A DNA stretch of 64,000 nt, taken from Pseudomonas entomophila (GTDB lineage: Bacteria; Pseudomonadota; Gammaproteobacteria; Pseudomonadales; Pseudomonadaceae). Location: assembly GCF_029193575.1 (NCBI RefSeq), contig NZ_JARGCS010000008.1:186001-250000 (forward strand), in the 5' to 3' direction. A program made the translations under genes and the position numbers. Below, piece by piece: positions 1 through 9,447 of this stretch. The notes under the pieces were generated by a model that was given only the letters and a program-made list of their open reading frames with translations, made no database searches and was not told where the DNA came from. Each line of letters starts with the position of its first letter. The first letter of the stretch is position 1.

Positions 1-1112
1 CCGTAGACCATCGACAGCCCAAGGCCAGTGCCTTGGCCCAGCGGTTTGGTGGTGAAAAACGGGTCGATGGCCCGTCGCGCCACGTCCTGCTCCATGCCCA
101 GGCCATTGTCCATGACGCACAGGTGCAGATACTGGCCGGCAGGCAATTGCAGTTCGTTGGCCATGGCCTCGTCCAGCGCCAGGTTCTCGCAGTCGATGCA
201 CAGCACCCCGCCAGCGTGCATGGCATCGCGCGCATTGAGGCACAGGTTGAGCAGGGCGGTTTCCAGTTGCGGCGGGTCGATGCAGGTGAGCCACAGCCCG
301 GGGCGGGTCTGGTCGCGTACTTCGATATGTGGGTCGATGGAACTCTGCAGCAACCCACGCATGCCTTCCACCAGAAGGTGGATATCGACCGGTTGCGGCA
401 GCAAGGTCTGGCGCCGTGAGAACGCCAGTAGCCGCTGTACCAACGAGGCGGCGCGCGATGCGTTTTGGTGGGCGACCTCGAGCAGGTCGCCGGCATCGCT
501 CAGGCGAGAACTGCGCAGGCGGCTTTGCGCCAGTTCCAGCGCACCGAGGATGCCCCCCAGCAGGTTGTTGAAGTCATGCGCGATACCGCCGGTCAATTGC
601 CCGACAGCCTCCATCTTCTGTGATTGGCGCAATGCCAGTTCCACTTCACGCAGCCGCTCATGCTCCAGCATGCGCTCAGTGATGTCGTAGGCGAACAGGT
701 AGGCACCCACTATCTGGCCTTCGCCATCGCGCAGGCTGTTGAAACGCAATTCGTAATGCCGGGTGCCTGGCGCCGTGTCGGTCCTGGAGTTCTTCACCAA
801 GGCCTCGCCGGCCAAGGCCCGGCGCCATAGTGGCAGTAGCTCGTTGCACATCTTTGGCAGGTCACGCAGGCATTGCTCCAGCGTTTCGCCCACCTGGGGC
901 ACGAAGCCGTGCACGCGCTGGAAGGTGTCCCGCGCGGTACGGTTCACTGCGCGCAGTGTCAGGTCGCGGTCCATGACGAAGACATTCGCCAGGCTGCTGT
1001 CGAGCAGGTCGCCAAACAGCTTGCGGTCGGCTTGCGCCTTGCCCATGCGCTGTTCGAGCTGAGCGTTGCGCAGTAGCAGGTCTTCGTTGTCGAAAGGGTC
1101 GTTCGGCACCAT
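1..1112 (-). CDS. PAS-domain sensor histidine kinase (C-terminus outside window)
   Basis: Open from an ATG at 1112 to the left edge, 370 codons visible. A PAS-like sensor region covers roughly residues 25-150 and ends in YDITER. It is followed by an H-box GGIAHDFNNLL with the phosphoacceptor at His179, an N-box around NLCLNARDAM, and the ATP-lid motifs DNGLGM, DPFFTTKP and GTGLGLSM. No membrane segment is seen, so this looks like a soluble kinase of the hybrid-type HATPase_c family (the HDFNNLL form is typical of kinases that often carry a C-terminal receiver). Whether a receiver follows cannot be seen. It lies 79 bp downstream of the MocR-type regulator stop, on the same strand. The signal is unknown. 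Confidence 0.9.
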   Translation of the reverse strand, partial: MVPNDPFDNEDLLLRNAQLEQRMGKAQADRKLFGDLLDSSLANVFVMDRDLTLRAVNRTARDTFQRVHGFVPQVGETLEQCLRDLPKMCNELLPLWRRALAGEALVKNSRTDTAPGTRHYELRFNSLRDGEGQIVGAYLFAYDITERMLEHERLREVELALRQSQKMEAVGQLTGGIAHDFNNLLGGILGALELAQSRLRSSRLSDAGDLLEVAHQNASRAASLVQRLLAFSRRQTLLPQPVDIHLLVEGMRGLLQSSIDPHIEVRDQTRPGLWLTCIDPPQLETALLNLCLNARDAMHAGGVLCIDCENLALDEAMANELQLPAGQYLHLCVMDNGLGMEQDVARRAIDPFFTTKPLGQGTGLGLSMVY

Positions 1113-1191
1113 GGAACTGGATCCATCCGGTGGCAGGGGTGCAGGAAATATAGTGCCGCCTGCGATGCTCGGCCAGTACCGAAGGCTGGCC

Positions 1192-2601
1192 TCAGAACGA
1201 ACGGATGATTCGCCCGAGCGTCTCCATGGCGCCCGTCATGCCATCGCCCCACGGGCTGCCATAGTTCAGGCGGATGCAGTTGCCGAAGCGCCGGGTCGGT
1301 GAAAAGATCGGCCCCGGGGCGATGCTGATGCCTTGGGCCAGGGCCATGTGGAACAGCTTCAGCGCGTCCATCTGCTCGGGCAGTTCCAACCACAGGAAAT
1401 ACCCGCCTTCCGGCTGGCTCACACGGGTCTGCGCCGGGAAATGGCGGGCGATGGCCTCGAGCATGTTGGCCTTCTGGCCTTCCAGCGCGTAGCGCAGCTT
1501 GCGCAGATGGCGGTCGTAGCCACCGTGTTGCAGGTAGTCGGCGATCGCCGCCTGGGCCGGCATCGAGGCGCACAGCGAGGTCATCAGCTTGAGCCGCTCG
1601 ATCTTCTGGGCGAAGCGCCCGGCGGCCACCCAGCCGACCCGGTAGCCTGGGGCCAGGCTCTTGGCGAACGAACCGCAGTGCATCACCAGCCCGTCTCGGT
1701 CGAACGCCTTGGCCGGCTTGGGCGCCTGTTGCGCGTAGTAGAGTTCGGCATAGACATCGTCCTCGATCAACGGCACCTGGTGGCGATGCAGCAACTCGAC
1801 CAGCGCCTGCTTCTTGGCCTCGGGCATGCTCGCGCCCACCGGGTTCTGGAAATTGGTCATGCACCACACGGCCTTGACCGGATGTTTCTCCAGGGTCTGC
1901 GCCAGCACATCCAGGTCCATGCCCTCGCGTGGCTGCACCGGGATCTCCACGGCCTTGAGCTTGAGGCGCTCGAGTATTTGCAGGCAGGCATAGAAGGCTG
2001 GCGCTTCGATGGCCACCAGGTCACCGGGCTCGGTGACGGCCTGCAAGCAGAGGTTCAGGGCCTCCAGCGCGCCGTTGGTGATCAGCAACTCGTCCATCGG
2101 CAGCATGAGGCCGCCGACCATGTAGCGCAGGGCGATCTGCCGGCGCAGATGCGGGTTGCCCGGCGACAGGTCGGTGACCACCATGCGTGGGTCCATTGCC
2201 CGGCTGGCGCTGGCCAGAGAGCGAGCCAGGCGCTGCTGGGGAAACAGCGTGGGGCAGGGGAAGGCCGAGCCAAACGGCACGGTGTTCGGGTCCTTGATCG
2301 AATCGAGGATGGAGAACACCAGGGCGCTGACGTCGACAGCGGTGGACTCGCTCACCGAGGCCTGCGCCTGCGGTTCGCTGAACGGGCGTGGGGCGTGGGT
2401 GTTGACGAAGTAGCCTGAGCGTGGGCGCGCGCGGATCAGCCCACGGCGTTCCAGCAGGTAGTAGGCCTGGAACACCGTGGACGGGCTGACCCCGTGGGTC
2501 TGGCTGGCGTAGCGCACCGACGGCACGCGCTGGCCGGGGCCGAGCACCCCGGAGCGGATCAGTTCGGCAATGTCGTCGGCGAATCGTTCGTAACGTTTCA
2601 T
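1192..2601 (-). CDS. MocR-type regulator (GntR DNA-binding domain fused to aminotransferase domain)
   Basis: 469 residues. The N-terminal ~75 residues form a GntR winged helix (LGPGQRVPSVRYASQTHGVS, then STVFQAYYLLERRGLI). The remainder is a fold-type I PLP aminotransferase domain. The SFAKSLAPGYRVGW motif carries the predicted PLP Schiff-base lysine at Lys314, and NFQNPVGASMP and LIEDDVYAEL are the usual cofactor-loop motifs. MocR proteins use PLP or a PLP adduct as effector to control nearby genes, typically amino-acid, polyamine or vitamin B6 metabolism; the target here is not evident. Starts with ATG 40 bp from the ccoG-like gene, same strand. Length is normal for the family. Confidence 0.92.
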   Translation of the reverse strand: MKRYERFADDIAELIRSGVLGPGQRVPSVRYASQTHGVSPSTVFQAYYLLERRGLIRARPRSGYFVNTHAPRPFSEPQAQASVSESTAVDVSALVFSILDSIKDPNTVPFGSAFPCPTLFPQQRLARSLASASRAMDPRMVVTDLSPGNPHLRRQIALRYMVGGLMLPMDELLITNGALEALNLCLQAVTEPGDLVAIEAPAFYACLQILERLKLKAVEIPVQPREGMDLDVLAQTLEKHPVKAVWCMTNFQNPVGASMPEAKKQALVELLHRHQVPLIEDDVYAELYYAQQAPKPAKAFDRDGLVMHCGSFAKSLAPGYRVGWVAAGRFAQKIERLKLMTSLCASMPAQAAIADYLQHGGYDRHLRKLRYALEGQKANMLEAIARHFPAQTRVSQPEGGYFLWLELPEQMDALKLFHMALAQGISIAPGPIFSPTRRFGNCIRLNYGSPWGDGMTGAMETLGRIIRSF

Positions 2602-2640
2602 CGTGGTGTCTGGCAGGCAAGGTAGGGGCAGTGTAAGGGA

Positions 2641-4050
2641 TCAGCGGTTCAGCGGCGCAACGAAGCGGCTGCGCGCGAGGCTGTGGATCGCCGGCTCGTC
2701 GCTGTCGCGCACCTCGAAGGTCAGTTCCACCGAGCTGCTGGCGGGGCGCTCGGCGAGCATTGCCACCGACACCGGCAGCTCGCTGATCTCGCCGGCGGCA
2801 ATGTCGAAGGTGGTCTTGCCGTGCAGCGCGAAGCCGTCGGCGTCCAGCAGGCGCAGTTGGTAGCGCCGGGGCTGGCCGGTCTTGTTGATGACCTTGAGCA
2901 GGTAGATGTTCTCGACCTGGCCTTGCGCATTCTCGCGGAACAGGCCGCGGTCCTTGATCACGTCCAGCGACACCATCGGGCGCAATTGCAGGGCGGTGAA
3001 CAGCGCGCCGATCATCACCAGCAGGGCCGCGACGTAGCCCAGCAGGCGTGGACGCAGCCAGTGCGTGGCAGCGCCTTGCAAGGTGCGTTCGGACGTGTAG
3101 CCGATCAGGCCACGCGGGTAATTCATCTTGTCCATCACCCCGTCGCACGCATCGATGCACGCGGCGCAACCGATGCAGGCCATTTGCAGGCCATCGCGGA
3201 TGTCGATGCCGGTGGGGCACACCTGCACGCACAGGGTGCAGTCGATGCAGTCGCCCAGGCCCTGGGCCTGCGGGTCGCTGCCTTTCTTGCGCGGGCCGCG
3301 CGACTCGCCACGGCGTGGGTCGTAGGCAACGGCGAGCGTGTCCTGGTCGAACATCACGCTCTGGAAGCGCGCATAGGGGCACATGTGCATGCACACCGCC
3401 TCGCGCAGCCAGCCGGCGTTGAGGTAGGTGGCGGCGGTGAAGAACAGCACCCAGAACAGCGCCACGCCGCCCAGTTGCAGGCTGAGCAATTCGCCGGCCA
3501 GCGGGCGGATCGGCGTGAAATAGCCGACGAAGGTAAGCCCGGTGAGCCCGCCGATGGTCAGCCACAGGCCGTGCTTGAGCGTGCGTCGGGCGAGCTTGTT
3601 CAGCGACCAGGGAGCCGCGGCCAGCCTGATGCGTTGGTTGCGCTCGCCTTCGCTGACTTTCTCGCACCACATGAACAGCCAGGTCCACACGCTCTGCGGG
3701 CAGCTATAGCCGCACCACACACGGCCGGCGAACACGGTGATGGCGAACAGGCCGAAGGCGCAGATGATCAGCAGTGCCGAGAGCAGGATGAAGTCCTGCG
3801 GCCAGAAAGTCGCGCCGAAGATATGGAACTTGCTGTTGGCCAAGTCCCAGAGCACGGCCTGGCGGCCATCCCAGCTCAGCCAGACGGTGCCGAAGAACAG
3901 CACGAACAACACGCCGGCGAAGCCGATCCGCAGGTTGCGGTAGAGGCCGGTGAAACTGCGGGTGTGGATGCGCCCATCGTGGGGGCGCCGGGCGTGCTGG
4001 GCCGCAGGTGCGCCGATCTCGACGATTCGAAAAGGGATTCTCTCGCTCAT
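2641..4050 (-). CDS. ccoG: CcoG-like cytochrome c oxidase accessory / polyferredoxin protein
   Basis: 469 residues. Four hydrophobic segments lie in the N-terminal half (near FAGVLFVLFFGTVWL, FILLSALLIICAFGLFAI, LWLTIGGLTGLTFVG and LGGVALFWVLFFTA). GYSCPQSVW carries the conserved CcoG cysteine. Two 4Fe-4S clusters are encoded by CIDCTLCVQVCP and CIGCAACIDACD at about residues 265-305. A further TM (LLGYVAALLVMIGALF) is followed by a C-terminal Ig-like FixG domain. CcoG proteins reduce Cu(II) during cbb3 oxidase assembly. No ccoNOPQ or ccoHIS genes are adjacent, so this may be a paralogue of the oxidase-linked copy. Weak Shine-Dalgarno; ATG at 4050. Confidence 0.9.
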   Translation of the reverse strand: MSERIPFRIVEIGAPAAQHARRPHDGRIHTRSFTGLYRNLRIGFAGVLFVLFFGTVWLSWDGRQAVLWDLANSKFHIFGATFWPQDFILLSALLIICAFGLFAITVFAGRVWCGYSCPQSVWTWLFMWCEKVSEGERNQRIRLAAAPWSLNKLARRTLKHGLWLTIGGLTGLTFVGYFTPIRPLAGELLSLQLGGVALFWVLFFTAATYLNAGWLREAVCMHMCPYARFQSVMFDQDTLAVAYDPRRGESRGPRKKGSDPQAQGLGDCIDCTLCVQVCPTGIDIRDGLQMACIGCAACIDACDGVMDKMNYPRGLIGYTSERTLQGAATHWLRPRLLGYVAALLVMIGALFTALQLRPMVSLDVIKDRGLFRENAQGQVENIYLLKVINKTGQPRRYQLRLLDADGFALHGKTTFDIAAGEISELPVSVAMLAERPASSSVELTFEVRDSDEPAIHSLARSRFVAPLNR

Positions 4051-4171
4051 GGGGGCTCGTTCATCAGGCCTGGATCAGGCCCGGGCACTATGGCCCCCAC
4101 GCTGTTTGCAGCACAGGCTCAGGTAGCGCTATAAAAACCGTATCAGATGACCTTGGGAAACGCTGCGGCCC

Positions 4172-4411
4172 TCAGATCACCGAGCCTGGCGTGCTGGCCT
4201 TCAGATGCCTGCGACTATCCACCGCACCTGCGACGGTGAGTGCGTCGGCCTCGGTTTCGGTAATCGGTACACGGGCGCCCTGGACCAGCGCCACCGACAT
4301 GCGCAGTTGCTCATCGGTGACGATTTCGATGTCCGGGCCATCGGCTTCCACGAGCAGGTCCTGGCCGGTGACGGTGCAGCGGCGGGTGCTTTCGTCGATT
4401 TCAACGGGCAT
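4172..4411 (-). CDS. DUF3203-like small protein
   Basis: 79 residues, soluble, acidic, no signal peptide or membrane segment, with a predicted all-beta character (MPVEIDESTRRCTVTGQDLL). It resembles the short DUF3203 proteins of Pseudomonas, whose function is unknown; this assignment is from memory of the family pattern. A good Shine-Dalgarno (GGAGGA) sits 7 bp before the ATG. It precedes ccoG on the same strand with 121 bp between, so co-transcription is possible but not shown. Confidence 0.7.
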   Translation of the reverse strand: MPVEIDESTRRCTVTGQDLLVEADGPDIEIVTDEQLRMSVALVQGARVPITETEADALTVAGAVDSRRHLKASTPGSVI

Positions 4412-4538
4412 GGTGCGGTCCTCCGGTTGGGGTTACAGGTGTGACCGCGCAGGGTGGGCGGTTGCTGCATCGGGCCGCTCGGCGGGTGCCCGGGCACTGT
4501 GCCGCGGGGGCAATGTCCACCGTTTGCAGGCCCGCCGC

Positions 4539-4604
4539 AATCGCGGGGCACGCCCGCTCCCACAGCGCCAGTTCGGTAACTGTGGCGGGCTCGCCGCGCG
4601 ATGG
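4539..4604. repeat. Inverted pair of REP palindromes
   Basis: Two REP units in opposite orientation (4539-4565 and 4580-4604), each with the TCGCGGGGC-type core found at several other intergenic sites in this window. They lie between the divergent DUF3203 and mgtC-like genes, 34 bp upstream of the mgtC-like ATG. Confidence 0.8.
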
Positions 4605-4638
4605 GCACGACACGCTCTACACCCAGGAGACCTCGCCC

Positions 4639-5169
4639 ATGCAACCTTGGTGGCAAAACATCTGGCAGGCCATACAAGCCGAATTCACCGACATCACTGA
4701 CGAACGCGAGGTCACCCAAGTGCTGGTGCGCCTGCTGATGGCCGCGCTTCTCGGCGCGGTGCTGGGTTTCGAACGCGAGCACAAGGGCAAGGCCGCCGGG
4801 GTGCGCACGCACATGCTGGTGTCCATGGGGGCCGCGCTGTTCGTCCTGGCCCCGGGCATGGCGGGCGCCGACGAGCAGGCCTTGAGCCGGGTGATCCAGG
4901 GCATCGTCGCTGGTATCGGCTTTCTCGGTGCGGGCACCATCCTCAAGGGCAATGGCCGCGACACTAGCCACGTCAAGGGGCTGACCACCGCTGCAGGGCT
5001 CTGGATGACCGCCGCCATCGGCATTGCCGCCGGCATGGGCCGCGAAGCCACGGCATTGATCAGCACGGTGCTGGCGCTGCTGGTGCTGGCGAGCATGCCA
5101 GTGCTGGTAGACAAGGTCGAAGGTGAGAATGAGGAAAAGGCGCGGGAGGAGGGAGACGGGAAGCACTGA
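4639..5169 (+). CDS. MgtC/SapB family membrane protein
   Basis: 176 residues from the ATG at 4639, chosen because AGGAGA lies 8 bp upstream; the frame is open further upstream but runs through the REP pair. Four hydrophobic segments are seen (LVRLLMAALLGAVLGF, MLVSMGAALFVLAPGM, IQGIVAGIGFLGAGTIL, and TAAGLWMTAAIGIAAGM running into ALISTVLALLVLASMPVL). The family signature is present in GFEREHKGKAAGVRTHMLV and GFLGAGTIL. MgtC proteins are inner-membrane factors linked to Mg2+ limitation and, in some bacteria, to F-ATPase or phosphate control. The C-terminus is a short charged tail. Its stop codon sits inside the stem of the terminator shared with crcY. Confidence 0.92.
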   Translation: MQPWWQNIWQAIQAEFTDITDEREVTQVLVRLLMAALLGAVLGFEREHKGKAAGVRTHMLVSMGAALFVLAPGMAGADEQALSRVIQGIVAGIGFLGAGTILKGNGRDTSHVKGLTTAAGLWMTAAIGIAAGMGREATALISTVLALLVLASMPVLVDKVEGENEEKAREEGDGKH

Positions 5170-5190
5170 GGGGAGCCGAAGCTCCCCTCA
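5167..5190. terminator. Perfect 10-bp stem, 4-nt loop hairpin shared by mgtC-like gene and crcY
   Basis: TGAGGGGAGC and GCTCCCCTCA flank CGAA on the plus strand; read on the minus strand the loop is UUCG, an extra-stable tetraloop. It sits where the mgtC-like gene (+) and crcY (-) converge, so it probably ends both transcripts. No strong U-tract follows immediately on either side. Confidence 0.75.
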
Positions 5191-5523
5191 AAGCGTTGTT
5201 GCCTGCTCTTTTTTTATTATTGGAAACCGGCCTCTTGTTGTTTTTGTGAGCCTGTTTCGGTGTAGCGAGGCCCCCATGCGGGGCCAAGAGCAAACGTATT
5301 TTTTTGAGCGCTGACCTACATTCACCCTGGCGGGTCCGATGCTGACTGTCGCTACCTGAAGGTAGTTTTATTGTTTTGTGTCAGATCGCGGGGCATTCCC
5401 CTGAAACGCACGTCTACTCCAAAAAAATCTGCTTGCTGCGCCTCTGCCGTGTTGTTCTTGTTATGTCAGAGCCGGTGCATGTTGTTTTTATTGGGGTGTC
5501 GCGTTTTTTTATTTTTGTTGTGC
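5167..5523 (-). ncRNA. crcY: CrcY-type sRNA (Crc/Hfq antagonist)
   Basis: No credible protein gene occupies this ~530-bp AT-rich gap between the mgtC-like gene and mvaB, the location known for crcY in P. putida. Read on the minus strand, a sigma-54 promoter places the start near 5523 and the UUCG hairpin at 5167-5190 gives the end, about 357 nt. It carries six A-rich CA motifs of the AANAANAA type recognised by Hfq/Crc: at 5509-5519, 5481-5492, 5451-5464, 5365-5379, 5232-5247 and 5205-5223 (for example AACAAGAACAAC and ACAAAACAATAAAAC). CrcY/CrcZ titrate Hfq-Crc from catabolic mRNAs and so relieve carbon catabolite repression. Ends are inferred, not mapped. Confidence 0.9.
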
Positions 5524-5532
5524 CAGAGAGAT

Positions 5533-5548
5533 AGCAGAAGCCGTGCCA
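5533..5548 (-). promoter_or_regulatory. Sigma-54 promoter of crcY
   Basis: On the minus strand TGGCACGGCTTCTGCT, with the -24 GG and -12 GC separated by exactly 10 bp, as RpoN requires. The predicted start is about 11-12 nt downstream, near 5523. It lies just upstream of the first CA motif. Confidence 0.88.
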
Positions 5549-5629
5549 ACTTTTTAAATTCCTTTAAAATCAACGGCTTGTCATTTTTTGTCGAAAACGG
5601 ACGGCCTGAAAATCTGTCGAATTGTTTCC

Positions 5630-5672
5630 GTGTTACCCGATTTTTTCCTGACTTCCAGGGCAGGGGTAACAC
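5630..5672 (-). promoter_or_regulatory. Inverted GTGTTACCC/GGGTAACAC sites, probable CbrB upstream activating sequence
   Basis: GTGTTACCC at 5630-5638 and GGGTAACAC at 5664-5672 form an inverted repeat centred about 128 bp upstream of the predicted crcY start. CbrB activates crcZ and crcY from RpoN promoters through TGTTAC-type sites; position and sequence agree with that, though binding is inferred. Confidence 0.65.
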
Positions 5673-5703
5673 TCCACCCACACTGATGTGACATCCGTAT
5701 GAC

Positions 5704-6603
5704 TCACTGTGTGCTACGCGCCCGTGCCACGCGTGAGCCATTGGCCCGGCCGAGCGCGGCGCTGATGCGCTGACCGGCGGCGATCAGCCGGTCCAGGTCG
5801 ATGCCGGTGGCGATGCCCAGGCCCTGCATCAGGTACACCAGGTCTTCGGTGGCGACGTTGCCGGTGGCGCCCTTGGCATAGGGGCAGCCGCCCAGGCCCG
5901 CGACCGAACTGTCGAATACGGCGATGCCTTCGAGCAGGCTGGCATACACATTGGCCAGCGCCTGCCCATAGGTGTCGTGGAAGTGCCCGGCCAACTGTTC
6001 GCGCGGCACCTGGGCCGACACCACCTCGAAAAGGCGCCGGGCCTCGCCCGCGGTACCGGTGCCGATGGTGTCGCCCAGGGACACCTCATAGCAGCCCATC
6101 TCGTGAAGGGCGCGTGCCACGGGCGCCACCTGTTCGGCGCTGACCTTGCCCTCGTAGGGGCAGCCCAGCACGCACGACACGTACCCGCGCACCCGCACGC
6201 CGTGGCTGCGCGCCGCGTCCATGATCGGCTCGAAGCGCTTGAGGCTGTCGCTGATCGAGCAGTTGATGTTGCGCTGGGAGAACGCCTCGGAGGCTGCGGC
6301 GAACACCGCCACCTCCTTCACGCCCGCCGCCAGGGCATCCTCGAAACCGCGCAGGTTGGGGGCCAGGGCCGCATAGGTGACATCGGGGCTCTGCTGGATG
6401 CCGGCGAACACCTCGGCCGAGCCGCCCATCTGCGGCACCCACTTGGGCGAGACGAAGCTGCCCACCTCGATGTAGGACACGCCCGCTTCGGTGAGGTCGT
6501 CGACCAGGCGCACCTTGTCGGCGACGCTGATGGGCTGGGCTTCGTTCTGCAGGCCGTCGCGCGGGCCGACTTCGACCAGGCGGACTTTCTCGGGCAATGA
6601 CAT
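5704..6603 (-). CDS. mvaB: Hydroxymethylglutaryl-CoA lyase
   Basis: 299 residues, the usual length. It cleaves HMG-CoA to acetoacetate and acetyl-CoA, the last step of leucine catabolism. Family motifs: VEVGPRDGLQNE (catalytic Arg and metal-binding Asp), HFHDTYGQAL (metal and active-site His), and the signature GGCPYAKGATGNVATEDL with the active-site Cys in GGCPYA. ATG at 6603 with AGGAA upstream; an N-terminal extension of the open frame into the merR gene is not used. It follows merR by 20 bp and is probably in one operon with it. Confidence 0.96.
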   Translation of the reverse strand: MSLPEKVRLVEVGPRDGLQNEAQPISVADKVRLVDDLTEAGVSYIEVGSFVSPKWVPQMGGSAEVFAGIQQSPDVTYAALAPNLRGFEDALAAGVKEVAVFAAASEAFSQRNINCSISDSLKRFEPIMDAARSHGVRVRGYVSCVLGCPYEGKVSAEQVAPVARALHEMGCYEVSLGDTIGTGTAGEARRLFEVVSAQVPREQLAGHFHDTYGQALANVYASLLEGIAVFDSSVAGLGGCPYAKGATGNVATEDLVYLMQGLGIATGIDLDRLIAAGQRISAALGRANGSRVARARSTQ

Positions 6604-6623
6604 GGCGGGGTTCCTGTGGCGAA

Positions 6624-7028
6624 TCAACGGTGGTCGTGCGGTTTGTTGTTCAGCGTGGCGGCCAGGGCCTGCTCGCAGCGCTCCTGGGCGGTGTCCAGCT
6701 CCAGGTGCATCTGTTGGATGTCGAGCATCTGCTGCTCCAGCTGGGCGCGGCGCTCGGCGATCTTGGCGAGCATGCTGTTGAGCTGCTTGAGGTTGCCGCC
6801 GCTGGGGTCGTACAGTTCGATCAGTTCGCGGCATTCGGCCAGGGAAAAGCCGATGCGCTTGCCACGCAGGATGAGCTTGAGGGTGACCTTGTCGCGCGCC
6901 GAATAGATGCGTTCCAGGCCTCGGCGTTCGGGGCACAGCAAGCCCTGTTCCTCGTAGAAGCGGATGGCGCGGGTGGTGATGTCCAACTCGCGGGACAAGT
7001 CGGAGATGCTGTAGGTCTGGCTGCTCAT
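6624..7028 (-). CDS. MerR-family regulator (LiuR-like) of mvaB
   Basis: 134 residues. N-terminal MerR winged helix (YSISDLSRELDITTRAIRFY, EEQGLL, RIYSARD) and a C-terminal coiled-coil dimerisation region with many Glu/Gln/Leu residues (about 80-120). No metal-binding cysteine cluster is seen, so an organic effector is more likely than a metal. LiuR-type MerR proteins control branched-chain amino-acid catabolism, which fits the downstream mvaB. A perfect 16-bp palindrome 44 bp upstream is its likely operator, suggesting autoregulation of the merR-mvaB operon. Confidence 0.9.
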   Translation of the reverse strand: MSSQTYSISDLSRELDITTRAIRFYEEQGLLCPERRGLERIYSARDKVTLKLILRGKRIGFSLAECRELIELYDPSGGNLKQLNSMLAKIAERRAQLEQQMLDIQQMHLELDTAQERCEQALAATLNNKPHDHR

Positions 7029-7071
7029 GCTGGGGCTCGCGGGGAGGTGGTGGGGCTAACCTAAAGGCAGG

Positions 7072-7087
7072 TTGACGTATACGTCAA
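7072..7087 (-). promoter_or_regulatory. Palindromic operator TTGACGTATACGTCAA
   Basis: A perfect 16-bp palindrome in the merR-araC intergenic gap, 44-59 bp before the merR start codon. It closely resembles the TTGACGTnnACGTCAA-like site described for LiuR regulators. Binding is inferred. Confidence 0.75.
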
Positions 7088-7125
7088 GTGGGTTTGTGTT
7101 GGCCCTATCGCGGTGCCCACCCACC

Positions 7126-8004
7126 TCACTGCTCATGCGCCAGCCGCCGATACCCATTGGGCGTCACCCCACTCAACCGCTTGAAGAACCGCGCGAAATA
7201 GGTCGGGTCGCTGAACCCCAGGCTGTCCGACAACTGGCCGATGCTCATACGCGTATACACCAGACTACGGCGCGCCTCCAGTAGCAGGCGCTGGTGCACC
7301 ACTTGCAACGCGGTCTGCCCGGTCAGTTCGCGGCATAGCTGGTTGAGTTGCAGGCTGGTGATGCCCAGGCGCGCGGCAAAGTCTTCCACCGACAGGTGTT
7401 GGCGGTAGTGGGCCTCGACCAACCGCAGGTAACGGCCGAGCAGTTGCCGGTCGCGTTCGTCACGGTTGCGTGGGGCCTGGCCCAGTTGCTGGCGGCGGCT
7501 GATCCACACCATCAACGCGGTGACCAGCGCCTGCAACATGGCCGCGCGTCCCGGCGCATTGCCCTGGTATTCCTGCTGCAAGGTCTCGACCAGCCCGTGC
7601 AGGTGTCGACGCTCCTTGCCCAAGGGGTAGCAAGCCGGTGCGGTGAGCACACCCAAGGGGGCGCCCAGGCGTTGCTCCAAGTCAGCCACCAGCGCCGCGC
7701 CGAAGGTCAGCACATGGCCCTGGATATCGGCGCTGAACCGAAAGCCATGCACGGTCAGCGGTGGCACCACCTGGATCGCCGCCTCGCGAATCTCGCTGCG
7801 CCGGCCCTCGATTTCCACCTGCGCCTGGCCGCGTTGCACATACAGCAACTGGAACAATTCGGCGTGCCGGTGTGGCTTGATCTCCCAATGGTGCAGGCGG
7901 CTGCGTGCCGGGATCGACTCACAGTGCAGCAGATCGGTGCCAGGCCAGGCGTGGTTTTCACCATACAGTTGGAACAGCGGCACGCCAGGAAGGCTGGATT
8001 TCAT
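7126..8004 (-). CDS. AraC-family activator of pobA (PobC/PobR type)
   Basis: 292 residues from the ATG at 8004, preferred over an upstream TTG because AGGTG lies just before it. N-terminal cupin-like sensing region (about 30-120; HHWEIKPHRHAELFQLLYV) and a C-terminal AraC DNA-binding domain (about 190-290) with two helix-turn-helix units and the terminal motif LSDSLGFSDPTYFARFFKRLSGVTP. Divergent from pobA with 163 bp between, the arrangement known for the AraC-type regulator of 4-hydroxybenzoate hydroxylase in Pseudomonas. The effector is expected to be 4-hydroxybenzoate. Confidence 0.9.
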   Translation of the reverse strand: MKSSLPGVPLFQLYGENHAWPGTDLLHCESIPARSRLHHWEIKPHRHAELFQLLYVQRGQAQVEIEGRRSEIREAAIQVVPPLTVHGFRFSADIQGHVLTFGAALVADLEQRLGAPLGVLTAPACYPLGKERRHLHGLVETLQQEYQGNAPGRAAMLQALVTALMVWISRRQQLGQAPRNRDERDRQLLGRYLRLVEAHYRQHLSVEDFAARLGITSLQLNQLCRELTGQTALQVVHQRLLLEARRSLVYTRMSIGQLSDSLGFSDPTYFARFFKRLSGVTPNGYRRLAHEQ

Positions 8005-8023
8005 GAAAGCACCTGTTCGCTGA

Positions 8024-9355
<1,332 letters not shown>

Positions 9356-9447
9356 GGGATTGATGGGGGCTTCATCGCGGGGCAAGTCGGCCGCATAACC
9401 TGTATCCTGAAGCGCTCACCTTACCTTGGCCAAAGGCAGGAAGACGT

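Noticed and set aside
5371..5691. 106-codon plus-strand frame in the mgtC-mvaB gap
   Set aside because: Cys/Phe/Leu-rich translation of U-tracts that are the complement of the crcY CA motifs; no ribosome-binding site.
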